NCBI GenBank assembly: GCA_017856375.1
Contig: JAFMFC010000003.1
Location: 1-51,178, forward strand
Origin: Ilumatobacteraceae bacterium
Lineage (GTDB): Bacteria; Actinomycetota; Acidimicrobiia; Acidimicrobiales; Ilumatobacteraceae
Direction: 5' to 3'
Length of the DNA stretch: 51,178 bases
Position numbers and translations under genes: made by a program. The notes beneath the pieces were generated by a model. That model did not search any database. It had not been told where the DNA came from and was given only the letters and a program-made list of their open reading frames with translations. Shown here one piece after another: positions 34,805 through 42,713 of the stretch (position 1 is its first letter; each line of letters opens with the position of its first letter).

Positions 34805-35925
34805 TGCGGCTATTCGACACATCACGTCAGGAGATAGTGCCGTTCGAGTGTGGTGAGACCGTCTTGATGTACACGTGCGGTATCACTCCGTACGACGCGA
34901 CCCATCTCGGTCACGCGTTCACCTTCATTCAGTACGACGTCCTGCAGCGCAGATTGATCGATGCAGGTCATTTTGTGAAGTGCGTCCGCAACGTCACCGA
35001 TGTAGACGACCCGCTGTTTGCCAAGGCTCGAGAGCTCGGAGTCCACTATTTGGATCTTGCGGCTCGGGAAGAAGCGCGATTCGAAGGGGACATGAAGGCG
35101 CTCAATGCGTTACCCGTGCACAGCACGCCTCGTGCATCTTCGGCCATTCCGGACATTCGTGGATTCATTGGCATGGTCATCGATAGGGGATTTGCCTACG
35201 AGGCGGGTGGGTCGGTGTACTTCGACGTGGAGAAGTTCCCTTTATTCGGATCAATCTCGCACTATTCGCGGGATGAAATGATTGCTCTCGCCAAGGAGCG
35301 AGGTGGCAACGTCGAAGATCCGAACAAGAGGAATCCTCTCGACTTCGTGTTGTGGCACCCGTCAGCGGCAGATGAACCGACCTGGGACACGATGTGGGGA
35401 CCGGGTCGTCCCGGTTGGCACATCGAGTGCTCAGCACTTGCTCTCCGCGAGCTTGGCACCACGATCGACTTGCACGGTGGAGGGAGCGACCTGATCTTCC
35501 CACATCACGAATGCGAGCGTGCTCAGTCCGAGGCCGCCACGGGTGTTCCGTTCGTACGCCACTGGATGCACGTCGCCATGGTCTACATGGACGGACACAA
35601 AATGTCGAAGAGTCGAGGCAACTTGGTGTTCGTCGACAAGTTGCGCGAGTCTCATGACCCACGTGCGATCCGGCTCGGCCTGATTGAGCATCACTACCGC
35701 CATGAGTGGGAGTGGTCGACAGATTTGATGCCGCGCAACGAGCATCGACTCATGGCGTGGAGTGATTCGCTTGTCAAACCTGAAGACGACAAGGTTCTCG
35801 ACGATGTGCGGGCGGCACTGGACGATGACCTCGACACACCGGCAGCAGTGGCGACGCTCGACAGCGCGGCAACGAACGGGTTTTCCGTGCGTGCGGGGGC
35901 GGCGTTGCTCGGCGTGTCGTTGTAG
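34804..35925 (+). CDS. mshC: Mycothiol ligase MshC (Cys:GlcN-Ins ligase)
   Basis: MshC joins cysteine to GlcN-inositol in mycothiol synthesis. The 373-residue protein is a CysS paralogue: MYTCGITPYDATHLGHAFTF carries the ITPYDATHLGH variant diagnostic of MshC rather than the CysRS GPTVYD form. WHIECSALA and HHECERAQSEA supply zinc ligands, and KMSKS is at 266-270. It is shorter than typical MshC of about 410 residues; the missing part would be the C-terminal helical domain, so the gene may be trimmed. ATG 34804 shares its A with the npdG stop. Confidence 0.88.
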   Translation: MRLFDTSRQEIVPFECGETVLMYTCGITPYDATHLGHAFTFIQYDVLQRRLIDAGHFVKCVRNVTDVDDPLFAKARELGVHYLDLAAREEARFEGDMKALNALPVHSTPRASSAIPDIRGFIGMVIDRGFAYEAGGSVYFDVEKFPLFGSISHYSRDEMIALAKERGGNVEDPNKRNPLDFVLWHPSAADEPTWDTMWGPGRPGWHIECSALALRELGTTIDLHGGGSDLIFPHHECERAQSEAATGVPFVRHWMHVAMVYMDGHKMSKSRGNLVFVDKLRESHDPRAIRLGLIEHHYRHEWEWSTDLMPRNEHRLMAWSDSLVKPEDDKVLDDVRAALDDDLDTPAAVATLDSAATNGFSVRAGAALLGVSL

Positions 35926-35939
35926 TGCCGATGAACTCA

Positions 35940-35967
35940 GCTCGGCGTGATTGCCGAGCCTTAGACT
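35940..35967 (+). promoter_or_regulatory. Hairpin followed by thrS -10 box
   Basis: GCTCGGC (35940-35946)/GCCGAGC (35953-35959) is a perfect 7-bp hairpin with a 6-nt loop, 14 nt after mshC. It is followed at 35962-35967 by TAGACT, a TANNNT box 7 nt from GTG 35975. The stem could end mshC transcripts weakly; the box supports a leaderless thrS transcript. Confidence 0.5.
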
Positions 35968-35974
35968 TGAGCGC

Positions 35975-37945
35975 GTGAGCGACTCGAGCACCATCGAAGT
36001 TCGCCTGCCAGACGGCAGTTCGCGGTCTCTTCCCGAAGGCGCCACGGCGCTCGATCTGGCTAAGTCGATCGGCTCTCGGTTGGCTAAGGCAGCGGTGGCT
36101 GCCGTGGTGAACGGGGATGAGCGCGATCTCGGTTCACCGCTCAGTAACGGTGCGACGGTGAGCATCCTGACGAATGACAGCGATGAAGGTCGTCATGTCT
36201 TGCGCCATTCCACGGCACATGTGCTTGCGCAGGCGGTTGTGTCGTTGTTCCCTGGTGCAAAGTTCACGATCGGACCGGCAATCGAAGACGGCTTTTACTA
36301 CGACTTTGATCTTCCTGGAGGTCGAACCTTCAGTGACGACGATTTGCAGCGAATCGAAGAAGAGATGCGTCGCATCGTGACGGCTGATCAACCTTTCGTG
36401 CGCCACGAAGTGTCGGTTGCCGATGCATTGAAGATGTTCTCGGATCAACCGTACAAGTGCGAGATCATCGAGCGTGTCACAAGCGGTTCTGCGGACGGTA
36501 GCGATGCCGGCGAGGTGGGTAGTGGCAATTCGGTCAGCGTGTATCGCAACTCTGATTCGTTCGTCGACTTGTGTCGCGGGCCACATGTTCCTTCGACGTC
36601 GCGTCTTGGCCACTTTGCACTGATGAAGGTGGCCGGCGCGTATTGGCGCGGCAATGAAAAAGGTCCGATGCTCCAGCGCGTTTATGGCACCGCATGGGAG
36701 TCGAAGGCTGCACTCGAGGAGCATCTCCATCGCCTCGCCGAGGCGGAGAAGCGCGATCATCGTCGTTTGGCGGTCGAGATGGATCTGTTGTCTTTTCCGA
36801 GCGAACTCGGTGGGGGTCTGGCAGTGTGGCATCCAAAGGGTGCCATCGTGCGCAAGTTGATGGAGGACTACAGCCGTCAGCGTCATGCCGACGGCGGTTA
36901 CCAGTTCGTATATACGCCCCACCTGGCGAACGAAAAACTCTTTGCCACCTCTGGTCACCTCGACTTCTACAAAGACGGCATGTATCCGCCGATGGAGATG
37001 GACAACGGCACGTACTACCCGAAGCCGATGAACTGTCCGATGCACTGCCTGATCTTTAAGGAGCGTCAGCGCAGTTATCGCGAGCTTCCGCTCCGACTGT
37101 TCGAATTGGGCACGGTTTACCGCTACGAGCGTGCAGGAACCCTGCATGGGTTGTTGCGTATTCGTGGTTTCACCCAAGACGACAGTCACATCTATTGCAC
37201 CGAAGAACAGCTCACCGACGAAATCACTTCGTTGCTCGATTTCGTGATGTCGGTGCTGCGCAAGTTTGGTTTCGAGGAGTTCGAGTTCAACCTCTCGACG
37301 CGCGATCCCGACAAGAGTGTCGGGTCAACCGAGATTTGGGAGAAGGCAACCGAAGCGCTCCGCACGGCGATGGATCGCCACGGAGTGGCGTACAAGGTCA
37401 AAGAGGGCGATGCCGCCTTCTATGGACCGAAGATCGACATCGATGTGCGGGACGCCATCGGACGCAAGTGGCAATTGAGCACCATCCAGTGCGACTTCAA
37501 CCTGCCCGAGCGTTTCCAACTCGAATACATCGGCACCGACAACGCCCGTCATCGACCGATCATGTTGCATCGCGCGCTGTTCGGTTCGGTCGAACGATTC
37601 TTTGGTGTCCTCCTCGAGCACTATGGCGGTTCGTTCCCGGCATGGCTCGCGCCAATCCAGGCGCGTGTGCTCCCGGTGACGACGGCCCACGAAGACCATG
37701 CTGCGCAAGTAGCGGCGCGACTGCGTGCGCGGGGTTTCCGCACCGATCTCGTAGCGGCCGACGAACAATTGGGTAAGCGAATCCGCAACGCCAAAGTGGA
37801 ACGAATTCCCTACGTGCTCGTGGTCGGTGATGAAGACGTAGCGGCCGACACCGTGGGTGTGAACCCGCGTGGTGGTGACGTGCGGCGCGGTGTGACGGTT
37901 GACTCGTTCATCGCGGAACTCGAAGCCGCAGTCGAAGGCACCTGA
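35975..37945 (+). CDS. thrS: Threonyl-tRNA synthetase
   Basis: ThrRS is a class II enzyme that charges tRNA-Thr in the cytoplasm. The 656-residue protein has an N-terminal TGS-like domain (IEVRLPDGSSRSLPEG), an editing domain with RHSTAHVLAQAV and the histidine pairs, and a catalytic core with KPMNCPMHCLIF (zinc cysteine), RYERAGTLHGLLRIRGFTQDD (motif 2) and LFGSVERFFGVLLEHYGGSFPAWLAP (motif 3). It ends with an anticodon-binding domain. GTG 35975 fits the -10 box and the domain start. It heads the PIM-lipid gene block and overlaps the HIT gene by 1 nt. Confidence 0.96.
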   Translation: MSDSSTIEVRLPDGSSRSLPEGATALDLAKSIGSRLAKAAVAAVVNGDERDLGSPLSNGATVSILTNDSDEGRHVLRHSTAHVLAQAVVSLFPGAKFTIGPAIEDGFYYDFDLPGGRTFSDDDLQRIEEEMRRIVTADQPFVRHEVSVADALKMFSDQPYKCEIIERVTSGSADGSDAGEVGSGNSVSVYRNSDSFVDLCRGPHVPSTSRLGHFALMKVAGAYWRGNEKGPMLQRVYGTAWESKAALEEHLHRLAEAEKRDHRRLAVEMDLLSFPSELGGGLAVWHPKGAIVRKLMEDYSRQRHADGGYQFVYTPHLANEKLFATSGHLDFYKDGMYPPMEMDNGTYYPKPMNCPMHCLIFKERQRSYRELPLRLFELGTVYRYERAGTLHGLLRIRGFTQDDSHIYCTEEQLTDEITSLLDFVMSVLRKFGFEEFEFNLSTRDPDKSVGSTEIWEKATEALRTAMDRHGVAYKVKEGDAAFYGPKIDIDVRDAIGRKWQLSTIQCDFNLPERFQLEYIGTDNARHRPIMLHRALFGSVERFFGVLLEHYGGSFPAWLAPIQARVLPVTTAHEDHAAQVAARLRARGFRTDLVAADEQLGKRIRNAKVERIPYVLVVGDEDVAADTVGVNPRGGDVRRGVTVDSFIAELEAAVEGT

Positions 37946-38454
37946 TGCTCGAGCACCTCTGGAATGGTTGGCGTGCGGAGTACGTGCAGCGCGACTCCAA
38001 GAAGATGAACGGGTCGAAGTCGATCTTCACACAGATTCTCGAATCGGGGATGTCGGATCACGAGTCGTACATCGTCCATCGCGGAACCACGTGCTTCGTG
38101 ATCCTCAACGCCTTTCCCTATTCGCCGGGTCACATGCTCGTCCTTCCTTATCGTGAGGTGGGTGACCTGGAATTGCTTTCCGATCAGGAGCGCGAGGAGA
38201 TTTGGGTGTTGGTGAAGGATGCCGTGCGCGTCCTCAAGGCGGAGTATTCGCCGCAGGGCGTCAATGTCGGAATCAACATGGGGGCCTCGGCGGGAGGCAG
38301 CGTCTCGCAGCATCTGCACGTGCACGTGTTGCCTCGGTGGGGAGGCGACACCAACTTCATGGTCACCGTGGCCAACACCAAGATCCTCCCCGAGTCGCTT
38401 CAGGTGAGCGCGGATCGACTGCGGGCACGTTTCGTCGAGATGGTGGGTGGGTAG
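37945..38454 (+). CDS. HIT-family nucleotide hydrolase/phosphorylase
   Basis: The 169-residue protein has the histidine triad HLHVHVLPRW (His123, 125, 127) and an upstream CFVILNAFPYSPGHMLVLPYREV segment. It resembles the mycobacterial Rv2613c type, a diadenosine-tetraphosphate phosphorylase, also located after thrS. The exact substrate is an inference. ATG 37945 shares its A with the thrS stop. It ends 2 nt before a small membrane protein gene, so the run is probably one transcript. Confidence 0.9.
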   Translation: MLEHLWNGWRAEYVQRDSKKMNGSKSIFTQILESGMSDHESYIVHRGTTCFVILNAFPYSPGHMLVLPYREVGDLELLSDQEREEIWVLVKDAVRVLKAEYSPQGVNVGINMGASAGGSVSQHLHVHVLPRWGGDTNFMVTVANTKILPESLQVSADRLRARFVEMVGG

Positions 38455-38456
38455 GC

Positions 38457-38942
38457 ATGTCAGACGAGATTCGTGACCAACTTCCCGATGATCTGAATGT
38501 TTCTGAGTTCGTCGGCCCCTATCAGTTCCCTGACAACAGCCGACGGCGAATTCCTGCGCTCCTGTATCTGGTGATCGCGGCTTCGTGTCTCGTGGCGTGG
38601 TTCGTGCTCGGTCGCTCACAAGTTGACAACTCGGGGTACGTGAACGATGGTTTTCTCTTCGTTGCGGTGTTGCTTGCGGCGTTTGCAGCATTCCTGCTTT
38701 CGTCGTCATGGAGGCTCGCCGTCAAGGAAACTGATGCACTTGTTCTCGCATCTCAGGGAGTCGGGTTCGCCGTCGGGCATGCCTCTGCCCAACAGGTGTG
38801 GCGTGGATGGCGGAGCCGTCCGACATGGCGAGTGCTGTGTTACAGCGCCGAAGAACCACCGCTGAAGAGAGGCCTCGTGTTGATCGATGCGGTCGATGGC
38901 ACACAGGTGGAGTGCCTGGTGGAAGACAACCCCGAGGTTTGA
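38457..38942 (+). CDS. Two-helix membrane protein of unknown function
   Basis: I do not recognise this 161-residue protein. A hydrophilic, acidic N-terminus of about 30 residues precedes two membrane helices (roughly 38-56 and 67-84), then a soluble C-terminal domain of about 75 residues with WRGWRSRPTWRVLCYSAEEPP. That places both ends in the cytoplasm if the first helix goes in and the second returns. Its fixed place between the HIT gene and pgsA suggests a role in phosphatidylinositol or PIM synthesis at the membrane. That is an inference only. It ends 19 nt before pgsA. Confidence 0.8.
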   Translation: MSDEIRDQLPDDLNVSEFVGPYQFPDNSRRRIPALLYLVIAASCLVAWFVLGRSQVDNSGYVNDGFLFVAVLLAAFAAFLLSSSWRLAVKETDALVLASQGVGFAVGHASAQQVWRGWRSRPTWRVLCYSAEEPPLKRGLVLIDAVDGTQVECLVEDNPEV

Positions 38943-38949
38943 TCATCGG

Positions 38950-38955
38950 TAGGAT
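38950..38955 (+). promoter_or_regulatory. Candidate leaderless -10 box of pgsA
   Basis: TAGGAT matches TANNNT and ends 6 nt before GTG 38962. No Shine-Dalgarno is visible, which fits an internal leaderless promoter. Confidence 0.5.
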
Positions 38956-38961
38956 CTGACC

Positions 38962-39651
38962 GTGTTCGACGGTCGTTTTCGAAACCAGGTAGAGCGCGCG
39001 ATTCGGCCGATCGGTATTCGGCTGGGTAGAACTCGCCTGACGCCCGACCATTTCACGATTGTTGGGTTGTTGATGGCGTGTGCGTCGGCCGTCGCGATCG
39101 GCGCAGGTGAATTGCAGTTGGGGTTTGTGCTCCTGGTTTTGTCGGCATTGCCGGACTTGCTCGATGGTGCGCTGGCCAAGGCGTCGAATCTGGCCAGCCA
39201 ACGGGGTGCATTTTTTGACTCGGTAATTGATCGGGTGAGCGATGCGGTGGTGCTTGGCGGGGTTGCCTGGCACTTCGCCGTCTCCAACGATCCACGAACC
39301 GCAGTCATCCCGTTCGCCGTGATGGGACTGTCGCTCCTCATCTCCTATGAGCGGGCCAAGGCCGAATCACTTGGTTTGCAGGCCAAAGGCGGGCTGATGG
39401 AGCGAGCAGAGCGGATCGTCGTGTTGTGCGTTGGCTTGCTCTTCGGCTCGATCCTCTTGTGGGTGATGTGGGCGATGCTGATCCTCACGGCGTACACGGC
39501 AGTGCAACGGTTTATCAAGGTCTGGAAGCAGGCGGCCGTTGCGCCGGTGACGGCAGAAAAGATCGCCACTCGCAGATCGAGACGAGCATCTCGCCGTGCA
39601 AAGCGTGACGATTATCGCGCACGCTTCAATCGACGTCGTCGGCCACTCTGA
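38962..39651 (+). CDS. pgsA: CDP-alcohol phosphatidyltransferase, probable phosphatidylinositol phosphate synthase
   Basis: The 229-residue membrane protein carries the CDP-alcohol transferase motif DGALAK-x8-GAFFDSVIDR, that is DGxxA(K)x8GxxxDxxxD. The usual arginine of DGxxAR is lysine. The aspartates that bind the two metal ions are kept. Its place before a PatA-like acyltransferase and PimA indicates the actinobacterial phosphatidylinositol phosphate synthase. This enzyme joins inositol phosphate to CDP-diacylglycerol. About five more membrane helices follow, with an Arg-rich C-terminus. Confidence 0.88.
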   Translation: MFDGRFRNQVERAIRPIGIRLGRTRLTPDHFTIVGLLMACASAVAIGAGELQLGFVLLVLSALPDLLDGALAKASNLASQRGAFFDSVIDRVSDAVVLGGVAWHFAVSNDPRTAVIPFAVMGLSLLISYERAKAESLGLQAKGGLMERAERIVVLCVGLLFGSILLWVMWAMLILTAYTAVQRFIKVWKQAAVAPVTAEKIATRRSRRASRRAKRDDYRARFNRRRRPL

Positions 39652-39656
39652 CGCGC

Positions 39657-40556
39657 ATGCCGCGCGTTCGGCCGACGTATCTGGCGTATCGAAGCGCCCT
39701 TGCGCTCTCTCGCTGGATGTCTCCTTACGGGGCTCAGCTGGTGTCGTGGTTGGCAGGATCGGTGGCGGCCGCAGCTGGCGGAGCTCGTCGCGAGATGTAC
39801 GAAAGGCACGTTCGACGGATCCGTCCCGACATCGCAGATCGAGAAATTCATCGCGCTTCTCGGCAAGCTTTTCGCGGCTATGCGCGCTACTACGTGGAGT
39901 CCTTTAGGTTGCCTCGACTGTCGCGCAGGCGGGTGGAGCGTGGATTCTCGGTGGAAGGGTTCGAGCACATCGAGCAGGCAATCGCGCGCGGGAACGGTGC
40001 GATCCTCGCTCTTCCTCACTTGGGCGGCTGGGAGTGGGCCGGTCGCTGGTTGGCAGATCGTGGATACGAGGTGCATGCCGTTGCCGAAGTCTTGGGGGAC
40101 GAAGATGTCACAAAGCTGTTCGTCGAACTCCGCGCTCGATTGGGAATGACCGTCATCCCGTTAGATGATTCCGCAGGAGTGAAAGTAGCTACCGCGTTGC
40201 GTGCGAACGCGGTGGTGTGTTTGTTGTGTGATCGAGACATCGCACGAAACGGAAAGAGATCGGGCGTGGAAGTGGACTTCTTCGGAGAAACCACCTCGTT
40301 GCCGTCTGGTCCCGCCTTCTTCGCCTTGCGCACGGGGGCAGCATTGATCCCCGTCGCGACCTATTTTCGACGTGATGTCGACGGACACCATGCAGTGGTG
40401 GGGCCGCCAATCGACGTCTCGCCATCAGGCTCATTGCGCGATGACATTCGCCTCGCAACTCAGCGTCTCACTGTCCGAATCGAGGAGCTGATTCGCAAGG
40501 AGCCAGAACAGTGGCATTTGTTCCAACCAAATTGGCCGAGTGACCCGGGCTACTGA
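39657..40556 (+). CDS. patA: PIM acyltransferase, PatA-like (LPLAT/HtrB family)
   Basis: The 299-residue protein belongs to the lauroyl/myristoyl acyltransferase family. The HX4E catalytic motif is visible in LPHLGGWEWAG, followed by AVAEVLGDEDVTKLFVELRARLGM and CDRDIARNGKRSGVEVDFFGE, with LPSGPAFFALRTGAALIPV further on. In mycobacteria PatA (Rv2611c) acylates the mannose of PIM1/PIM2 and lies between pgsA and pimA, as here. It starts 5 nt after pgsA. Its stop codon touches the stop of the next gene, which is on the other strand. Confidence 0.87.
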   Translation: MPRVRPTYLAYRSALALSRWMSPYGAQLVSWLAGSVAAAAGGARREMYERHVRRIRPDIADREIHRASRQAFRGYARYYVESFRLPRLSRRRVERGFSVEGFEHIEQAIARGNGAILALPHLGGWEWAGRWLADRGYEVHAVAEVLGDEDVTKLFVELRARLGMTVIPLDDSAGVKVATALRANAVVCLLCDRDIARNGKRSGVEVDFFGETTSLPSGPAFFALRTGAALIPVATYFRRDVDGHHAVVGPPIDVSPSGSLRDDIRLATQRLTVRIEELIRKEPEQWHLFQPNWPSDPGY

Positions 40557-41471
40557 TCAGGCGAAAATGGCAAACAATTCGTTGATTGCCGCCATCTGAC
40601 CACCACGGGTCGAGGACATCACTGCAATTGGCTGCACACCATGTTCGCTCCAGCGCTGAAGTTGTTCACGAACCCGAGATGCATCACCAGAGATCGTGCA
40701 GTCGTCTAACCACTCGTTGCTCATTGCAGACTTGATCATCGCGTCGTCCTTGGTGGCCAATGCGGTCTCGATGCGGTCCATTTCTTCGACGAACCCTGCT
40801 TGTCGCCAGTAATTCCGATAGTTCGGTAATGAGACGTATCCCATCATCGTCTTGCGATTGACTGCGCGAGCCGCATCGATGTCATCGGAGATAACGGTGG
40901 GGATCATGTTGGCCAACTGAAAGCCCGTCGGTCGAGCCGATCGAGCAATGGCCACTTGTCGACCAATGTCGCGCAACGATGCATTGGCCCAAATTGCCCC
41001 GTCGGCGATTTCCGTGGCGACGCCGAGCATCTTGTCGCGCAGAGTCGCAAGCAGGATCGGAGGGAGTACGCCCGAGAATCGCTCGGCGCCCTTCATCGCT
41101 GCAACGTAGTTGGCGACGTCTTCGAGTGGCTTGCCAGTTTGCACGCCAAGACGCTTAGTGACGGGGCCATGACTCACACCGATGCCGAAAGCGAAGCGTC
41201 CATGTGAAAGTTCATGAATGTGGGCAGCAGTGTTCGCCGACTCGACCGGATGGCTGTAGTAGATCGGCTGGATTGATGTCCAAAAATTGATCGAAGACGT
41301 GACATGCGCGAGCGACACACACATCGCAACCGCCGCACCGAGACTGGGACACGCAATGCCATCAAAGCCTCGTCGCTCAGCTTCCACCGCCAACTCAAGG
41401 AGCGTTTCGCGTTTGGTCGGTGATCCGACGATCGACAACGCGGGTCGAAAGTCATTCTTCCCACTAGACAC
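40557..41471 (-). CDS. F420-dependent LLM-class oxidoreductase
   Basis: The 304-residue protein fits the luciferase-like monooxygenase family, actinobacterial F420-dependent branch: RPALSIVGSPTKRETLLELAVEAERRGFDGI at the N-terminus, SINFWTSIQPIYYSHPVESANTAAHIHELSHGRFAFGIGVSHG, and PPILLATLRDKMLGVATEIADGAIWANA. The substrate is unknown. It sits in reverse orientation between patA and pimA, which are adjacent in M. tuberculosis. GTG 41471 is preceded by AAAGGCAGG and a -10 box shared with pimA. The npdG gene in this window could supply reduced F420. Confidence 0.82.
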   Translation of the reverse strand: MSSGKNDFRPALSIVGSPTKRETLLELAVEAERRGFDGIACPSLGAAVAMCVSLAHVTSSINFWTSIQPIYYSHPVESANTAAHIHELSHGRFAFGIGVSHGPVTKRLGVQTGKPLEDVANYVAAMKGAERFSGVLPPILLATLRDKMLGVATEIADGAIWANASLRDIGRQVAIARSARPTGFQLANMIPTVISDDIDAARAVNRKTMMGYVSLPNYRNYWRQAGFVEEMDRIETALATKDDAMIKSAMSNEWLDDCTISGDASRVREQLQRWSEHGVQPIAVMSSTRGGQMAAINELFAIFA

Positions 41472-41494
41472 GACGTACCTGCCTTTCTCGCGCC

Positions 41495-41501
41495 TACCGT
41501 A
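41495..41501. promoter_or_regulatory. Symmetric bidirectional promoter core of pimA and the LLM gene
   Basis: TACCGTA reads TACCGT rightward, 7 nt from ATG 41508, and TACGGT leftward, about 24 nt before GTG 41471. The leftward transcript would have a short leader with an AAAGGCAGG site. This is the second TANNNTA core at a divergent pair in the window. Confidence 0.55.
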
Positions 41502-41507
41502 TAGGTC

Positions 41508-42677
41508 ATGGGCATGCTGCGTGTCGCGATGGTCTGCCCGTACAGCATCTCCATTCCGGGTGGCGTGCAAGCTCAAGTTCTGGGTCTCACTCGGGAGTTG
41601 CGACTGTTGGGACACGAAGTGCGCGTTTTGGCTCCCTGTGACGGGCCACCGCCGGAGCCGTTTGTAACGCCCGTGGGAAACAGCTTGCCGACATCGGCAA
41701 ACGGTTCCGTTGCTCCACTCGCACCGGATCCATCCGCCGCACTGCGCACGATGCGCGCCTTGAACGACGAGGCGTTCGACGTCATCCACTTGCACGAGCC
41801 GTTGGTGCCTGGTCCAACGGCCACGGCCTTGCTGTTACAAATCGCGCCGCTCGTGGGGACATTCCATGCGGCAGGTGATTCCGGGTCGTATCGCGTGCTC
41901 AATCGCACGGCACGGTGGGCTGCCGGACACCTGAATGTTCGTGTAGCGGTTTCACCTGCTGCGGAGGAATTGGCCAAGCGATACTTGGACGGCAGTTACT
42001 CGATTCTCTACAACGGCATTGAGACGAATCGTTTTCATCTTCCGAGTGAATCCCGTGAAGATTCGCCGACCATCTTTTTTTGTGGTCGTCACGAGCCGCG
42101 CAAGGGGCTCGAAGTGCTACTCGAGTCGATGAAGTTGCTGCCGTCGAACTTTCGACTTTGGGTGGCCTCGGATGGTCCGGAGTTAAGTCGGCTGGAATCG
42201 CTCTACGCAGATGACAAGCGCATCGAGTGGTTGGGAAGGATCACCGATGACGAAAAGATTCGGCGCCTCAATCGTGTGACTTTCTTCTGTGCGCCGTCGT
42301 TGGGTGGCGAGTCATTCGGTCTGGTGTTATTGGAGGCCATGGCTGCGGGTGCGTGTCTCGTAGCGAGCGACATCGATGGGTATCGCCAGGTTGCCCGCCA
42401 CGACCAGGACGGATGGTTGGTGCCGTCTCGCGATCCTCACGCTCTAGCTGATTCATTCGTTACGTTGTGGAACGACGAGATCTCACGAAGGCGACTGGTA
42501 ACGAGTGGCTATGAACGTGCTGCTCGCTTTTCGATGGAGTCGCTGGCGAACGAGTACGTGCAGATCTACGAGAGACTCCTCGAGGATGAGGCGATGCATC
42601 GTCTTGAGCTCAATACGAGTCGTCTAATCCGACGTTTCAATGATCGGTTGTTGCGTCGTCCACGGGCTGCGAGTTGA
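41508..42677 (+). CDS. pimA: Phosphatidylinositol mannosyltransferase PimA
   Basis: PimA transfers the first mannose from GDP-mannose to phosphatidylinositol at the inner membrane face. The 389-residue GT4 enzyme has RVAMVCPYSISIPGGVQAQVLGL with the substrate-binding GGVQ, FDVIHLHEPLVPG, TFHAAG, GRHEPRKGLEVLL and GESFGLVLLEAMAAG. The basic, amphipathic surface expected for membrane binding cannot be read from sequence alone. ATG 41508 is 7 nt from its -10 box; ATG 41514 is an alternative. The context with pgsA and patA supports the specific name. Confidence 0.87.
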   Translation: MGMLRVAMVCPYSISIPGGVQAQVLGLTRELRLLGHEVRVLAPCDGPPPEPFVTPVGNSLPTSANGSVAPLAPDPSAALRTMRALNDEAFDVIHLHEPLVPGPTATALLLQIAPLVGTFHAAGDSGSYRVLNRTARWAAGHLNVRVAVSPAAEELAKRYLDGSYSILYNGIETNRFHLPSESREDSPTIFFCGRHEPRKGLEVLLESMKLLPSNFRLWVASDGPELSRLESLYADDKRIEWLGRITDDEKIRRLNRVTFFCAPSLGGESFGLVLLEAMAAGACLVASDIDGYRQVARHDQDGWLVPSRDPHALADSFVTLWNDEISRRRLVTSGYERAARFSMESLANEYVQIYERLLEDEAMHRLELNTSRLIRRFNDRLLRRPRAAS

Positions 42678-42701
42678 AACCTTTGCTGAGGCGTGCCCAC
42701 C

Positions 42702-42707
42702 TAGACT
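42702..42707 (+). promoter_or_regulatory. Candidate leaderless -10 box of lemA
   Basis: TAGACT lies 6 nt before ATG 42714, the same box and nearly the same spacing as at thrS. No Shine-Dalgarno is present, so the transcript is probably leaderless. Confidence 0.6.
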
Positions 42708-42713
42708 GACCTT

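Noticed and set aside
34804-35925. Cysteinyl-tRNA synthetase
   Set aside because: The GITPYDATHLGH block and short C-terminus indicate MshC rather than CysRS.
35926-35974. T-box riboswitch before thrS
   Set aside because: The gap is 49 nt, too short for a T-box leader, and ileS likewise has only 21 nt upstream.
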